Of a stretch of DNA of 64,000 nucleotides, positions 61,996 through 64,000 are shown in pieces. The stretch covers positions 1,426,001 to 1,490,000 of the forward strand of contig NZ_CP065383.1 of the NCBI RefSeq assembly GCF_015775515.1. The letters are read 5' to 3'. The stretch is from Atribacter laminatus. GTDB taxonomy: Bacteria; Atribacterota; Atribacteria; Atribacterales; Atribacteraceae. The position numbers were made by a program, and so were the translations under genes. Each line of letters begins with the position of its first letter. Position 1 is the stretch's first letter. Below the pieces are notes generated by a model that was not told the DNA's origin, did no database searches, and was given only the letters and a program-made list of their open reading frames with translations.

Positions 61996-62029
61996 GGATG
62001 TTCAGGTCTTGATTCTTGAATTTTTAATG
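61996..62029 (+). repeat. 34-base sequence also present at 50322-50355
   Basis: Exact second copy of the sequence that follows the IS110 remnant; flanking sequence differs on both sides. Confidence 0.7.
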
Positions 62030-63072
62030 TATAAGATAATTTAAATACTCAATATTTGGCAAACTAAAGTCCCAGTACTCCTTATTTAATTAATGGTTTA
62101 AACTTGAATGTTTAGAACGATAACTCTTTCCAGTTAACAGTAAAAAATGACAAAGATGGATTTTCTGGATTTAGAACATTAGGATGGTCTCGACGCTATC
62201 AAGAAAGAGTTATCTTCAAGTTATTACAATCAGCGTATTTTCATAGCTCCGATATCATGATTGGTACTTTTAGCAATTATATGAAGTGATTTCTCATTAA
62301 AACTATTAAATATTGTTTGATATGATCAATTTATAATCATTTTGAGCATCTTTTCTTTTTCTCTTTTTTCTCATCCTTGCTGTGAACAAGCAAAAGGGTA
62401 GACAATTTTACATAGTACTGGTAATGGTTGTTTTTATTTTAAAGTAACTCCCTAATTTTTTTACTTACCATTTGCTGTTTTATTTGGCTAATTGATTGTA
62501 TTCATAGTGAATTCAATTTAGTTTTCTTCAGTCTTCCAAAAACCCTGTATGTAGAATATTAATATAGAAGATTTTATAGTTTTGAAAGCGCTTGGATACC
62601 ATCAGAAATTCAAGTGTTTCTATTAGGGCCTATTGACAGGGAAAGTAGTTAGCTTTATTATTTAGTGGTAAAGACAATAATACCTTTTTATGTTTTGCCC
62701 AGAAGACAGGGTGTGTCTAGCTTCAATTATTAGGTTTTGGTATCAAACATTTAAAATGTGATTCCTTATCAAGATATAAATTTAATTTGTTTTAAACGTA
62801 AGACTAAAAAATGTTTTTATTAATCCACAAACTGGGACTGTATCAGCCCCGGATATAAAAGTTAAATTAATAAAATAGAAGTGCTTAATTGGTAAATCAA
62901 TCCAGGTATTCAATATGGTAACCTCATTTTTTTAAGTTATGGTGAGTTGTTGAGTCGTAGAATATTTTAAGCAGGGGAGAAAATATTATAAAATGATATC
63001 TAGCATTTTTAATTCCAAAGCTCCAAAATTCCTCACAAGCATCTTACAATAAAAATGAAGATTTAACATCTT

Positions 63073-63104
63073 TAGCCCTGAATATGTTTTTCAGGGCTAT
63101 TTTT
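63073..63104 (+). terminator. Intrinsic terminator in the gene-poor region
   Basis: TAGCCCTGA (63073-63081) / TCAGGGCTA (63091-63099), nine-base loop, then TTTTT. It implies that something upstream in the region is, or was, transcribed. Confidence 0.7.
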
Positions 63105-63642
63105 GAATGTTTATATTGTGTTTTTTCTATCAGCATAAATTTTCAAACTCAGCATGTCAAAATTTATTTTAATTGTCATTTTTGAGACTTTTTATTAACT
63201 TTATAAGATGGATCTTCATGCTGCTTAGCATTATAAGGCAATGAAAAGCATGAGTTTCTATCCTTATCAGTTTTTTATTTTATTTATTTTTAACTTTTCA
63301 ATCTTACGCTGTAGGCTGTTAAATTATGTAGCTTTCAGGATAGAAAATCGAATAGCTTAACGGTAACATATAATGATGAAAAATTAGGATTCTATTCTTT
63401 TGTTTATTATTCTTTTTAAATATTTCTATTTTGGAATGTATTCCGGAGACCCGCTGTAATTTACTGAATAAAGCCATCAATAAAAAGATCCTTGAAATAT
63501 CTTTTTTTATTAATGGGTAAAAAAATTCACTTATTAAAAGTAAAACCAGTATTTTTTAGTTGCTTTTCTCAAATGCCAGATAAAAATATGAAATGAAGCA
63601 GTTTTTTATAGAAGTTTTTTAGAAAAGAGGGGGGACTTTTTA

Positions 63643-64000
63643 ATGCGAAAAGAAGCAGCACGAGGATGGGCTTTTTTACTCCCAACAATGTTATTTCTAG
63701 TAATATTAACCATATACCCTTTCATATTTACTGTTTCAGCTAGTTTAACAAACTGGTACTTACCAGAAACAAAAAGGACATTTATTGGGATACAAAATTT
63801 TATAAATTTATTCAAAGACCCCTGGTTCTGGTCTTCGTTAAGAATCACCCTAATATTTTTGTTTGGGTGTTTATTTTTCGAACATTTTTTTGGATTTTTA
63901 TTAGCTTTACTCCTCAGTCTTTTAGGAAAAGCAAAAAGCTATCTGCCATTATTTTTTATTGTTCCGATGATGTTACCGCCTATTGTTTCTGCCTTGATAT
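63643..64000 (+). CDS. Sugar ABC transporter permease (MalF-like), N-terminal part
   Basis: Open from ATG 63643 to the window edge, 119 residues so far. GAGGGGGGAC is placed nine or so bases upstream. RGWAFLLPTMLFLVILTIYP (first membrane segment), ASLTNWYL and GIQNFINLFKDPWFWSSLRI are typical of CUT1 permeases of the MalF/UgpA kind. No binding-protein gene precedes it here, so the rest of its operon lies to the right. Confidence 0.88.
   Translation, partial: MRKEAARGWAFLLPTMLFLVILTIYPFIFTVSASLTNWYLPETKRTFIGIQNFINLFKDPWFWSSLRITLIFLFGCLFFEHFFGFLLALLLSLLGKAKSYLPLFFIVPMMLPPIVSALI

Larger units (their letters stand above)
61569..63642. other. Two-kilobase gene-poor region
   Basis: No credible gene in either strand. 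It holds a degraded R4-like stretch near 61684 (GAGGTCTTCACACGGG), the 34-base sequence at 61996, an R3-like fragment near 63212 (CTTCATGCTGCTTAGCA) and a terminator hairpin at 63073. The rest is AT-rich sequence with many stops; I recognise no homologue. It looks like decayed coding DNA or several collapsed mobile insertions. Confidence 0.6.

Noticed and set aside
62582-62597. TGAAAGCGCTTGGA as a catabolite-repression (cre) or LacI operator
   Set aside because: Matches the cre pattern in about 12 of 14 positions but stands in a gene-free region with no promoter or target gene nearby.
1-64000. Prophage or integrative element
   Set aside because: No integrase, structural phage gene, tRNA attachment site or conjugation gene is visible; only an IS and decayed transposase.

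Overview
The window is AT-rich bacterial DNA with short ribosome-binding spacers, frequent TTG/GTG starts, long operons of sugar ABC transporters and large intergenic gaps filled with dispersed repeats. No rRNA, tRNA or other phylogenetic marker is present. Gene content (three sugar-transport operons, glycogen branching enzyme, ATP-type phosphofructokinase, PerR with catalase) suggests a saccharolytic anaerobe with diderm-like sugar uptake. An Atribacterota- or Thermotogota-like lineage is my best but tentative guess.

Layout. 0-8.5 kb: aminotransferase end, pdxA-like dehydrogenase, glgB, a YprB-type exonuclease, cyclase, phosphofructokinase, inositol monophosphatase-like, NagB-like isomerase. 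8.6-22.2 kb: ROK regulator, two DegT-type aminotransferases, a CUT2 transporter (binding protein, double ATPase, two permeases), an intact IS1182-like element, two SDR dehydrogenases; together this looks like uptake and remodelling of an amino sugar or cyclitol. 22.2-36.4 kb: a DUF559 nuclease-like gene bracketed by repeats, a second cyclase-like protein, a GGDEF/HD-GYP signalling protein, methyltransferase, PerR and catalase, DUF454, DUF937, a HerA/DUF853-type ATPase and a split DUF4386-like membrane protein. 36.8-48.6 kb: a LacI-type furanoside-utilisation locus with a 47-bp perfect palindromic operator, three DUF2961 (GH172) proteins, a GH127-like enzyme, a related unknown, and a CUT1 transporter. 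48.6-50.3 kb: two tandem copies of a structured RNA-like element directly upstream of a decayed IS110 transposase. 51.7-53.1 kb: an MqsR-MqsA-Panacea toxin-antitoxin-like operon. 53.1-61.6 kb: ROK regulator divergent from two amidohydrolases, a DegT aminotransferase, a Gfo/Idh/MocA oxidoreductase and another CUT1 transporter. 61.6-63.6 kb is gene-poor, and a further permease begins at the right edge.

Repeat names used below. R1: imperfect palindrome of the type GTCATTGCGAGGAGCG...CGACGTGGCAATCTCAT. R2: CCCCCTTTAGCAAAGGGGG followed by a G-rich tail. R3: TATTTTCAGGATAGACTTTC... with GCAGC.CCAGATGATGATG. R4: palindrome GAGATCCTCACGGCTTC...GAAGCCTCAGGATGAC. R5: about 90-bp unit with ends GCACCCTCCCC and GGGGGGTGTGCC. 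R6: two-hairpin unit CTTCTCCCTTGATGGGAGAA ... CCTCTCCCACCAGGGGAGAG. They occur in almost every large gap, often in a fixed order.

The most unusual signals are the tandem RNA-like units at the IS110 remnant (possible bridge-RNA relatives), the three-gene MqsR/MqsA/Panacea locus, the DUF559 nuclease gene flanked by R6 repeats, and the GH172-rich furanoside locus. Two genes (DUF559 and MqsA) are each put out of frame with their natural start by one base in an A-tract.
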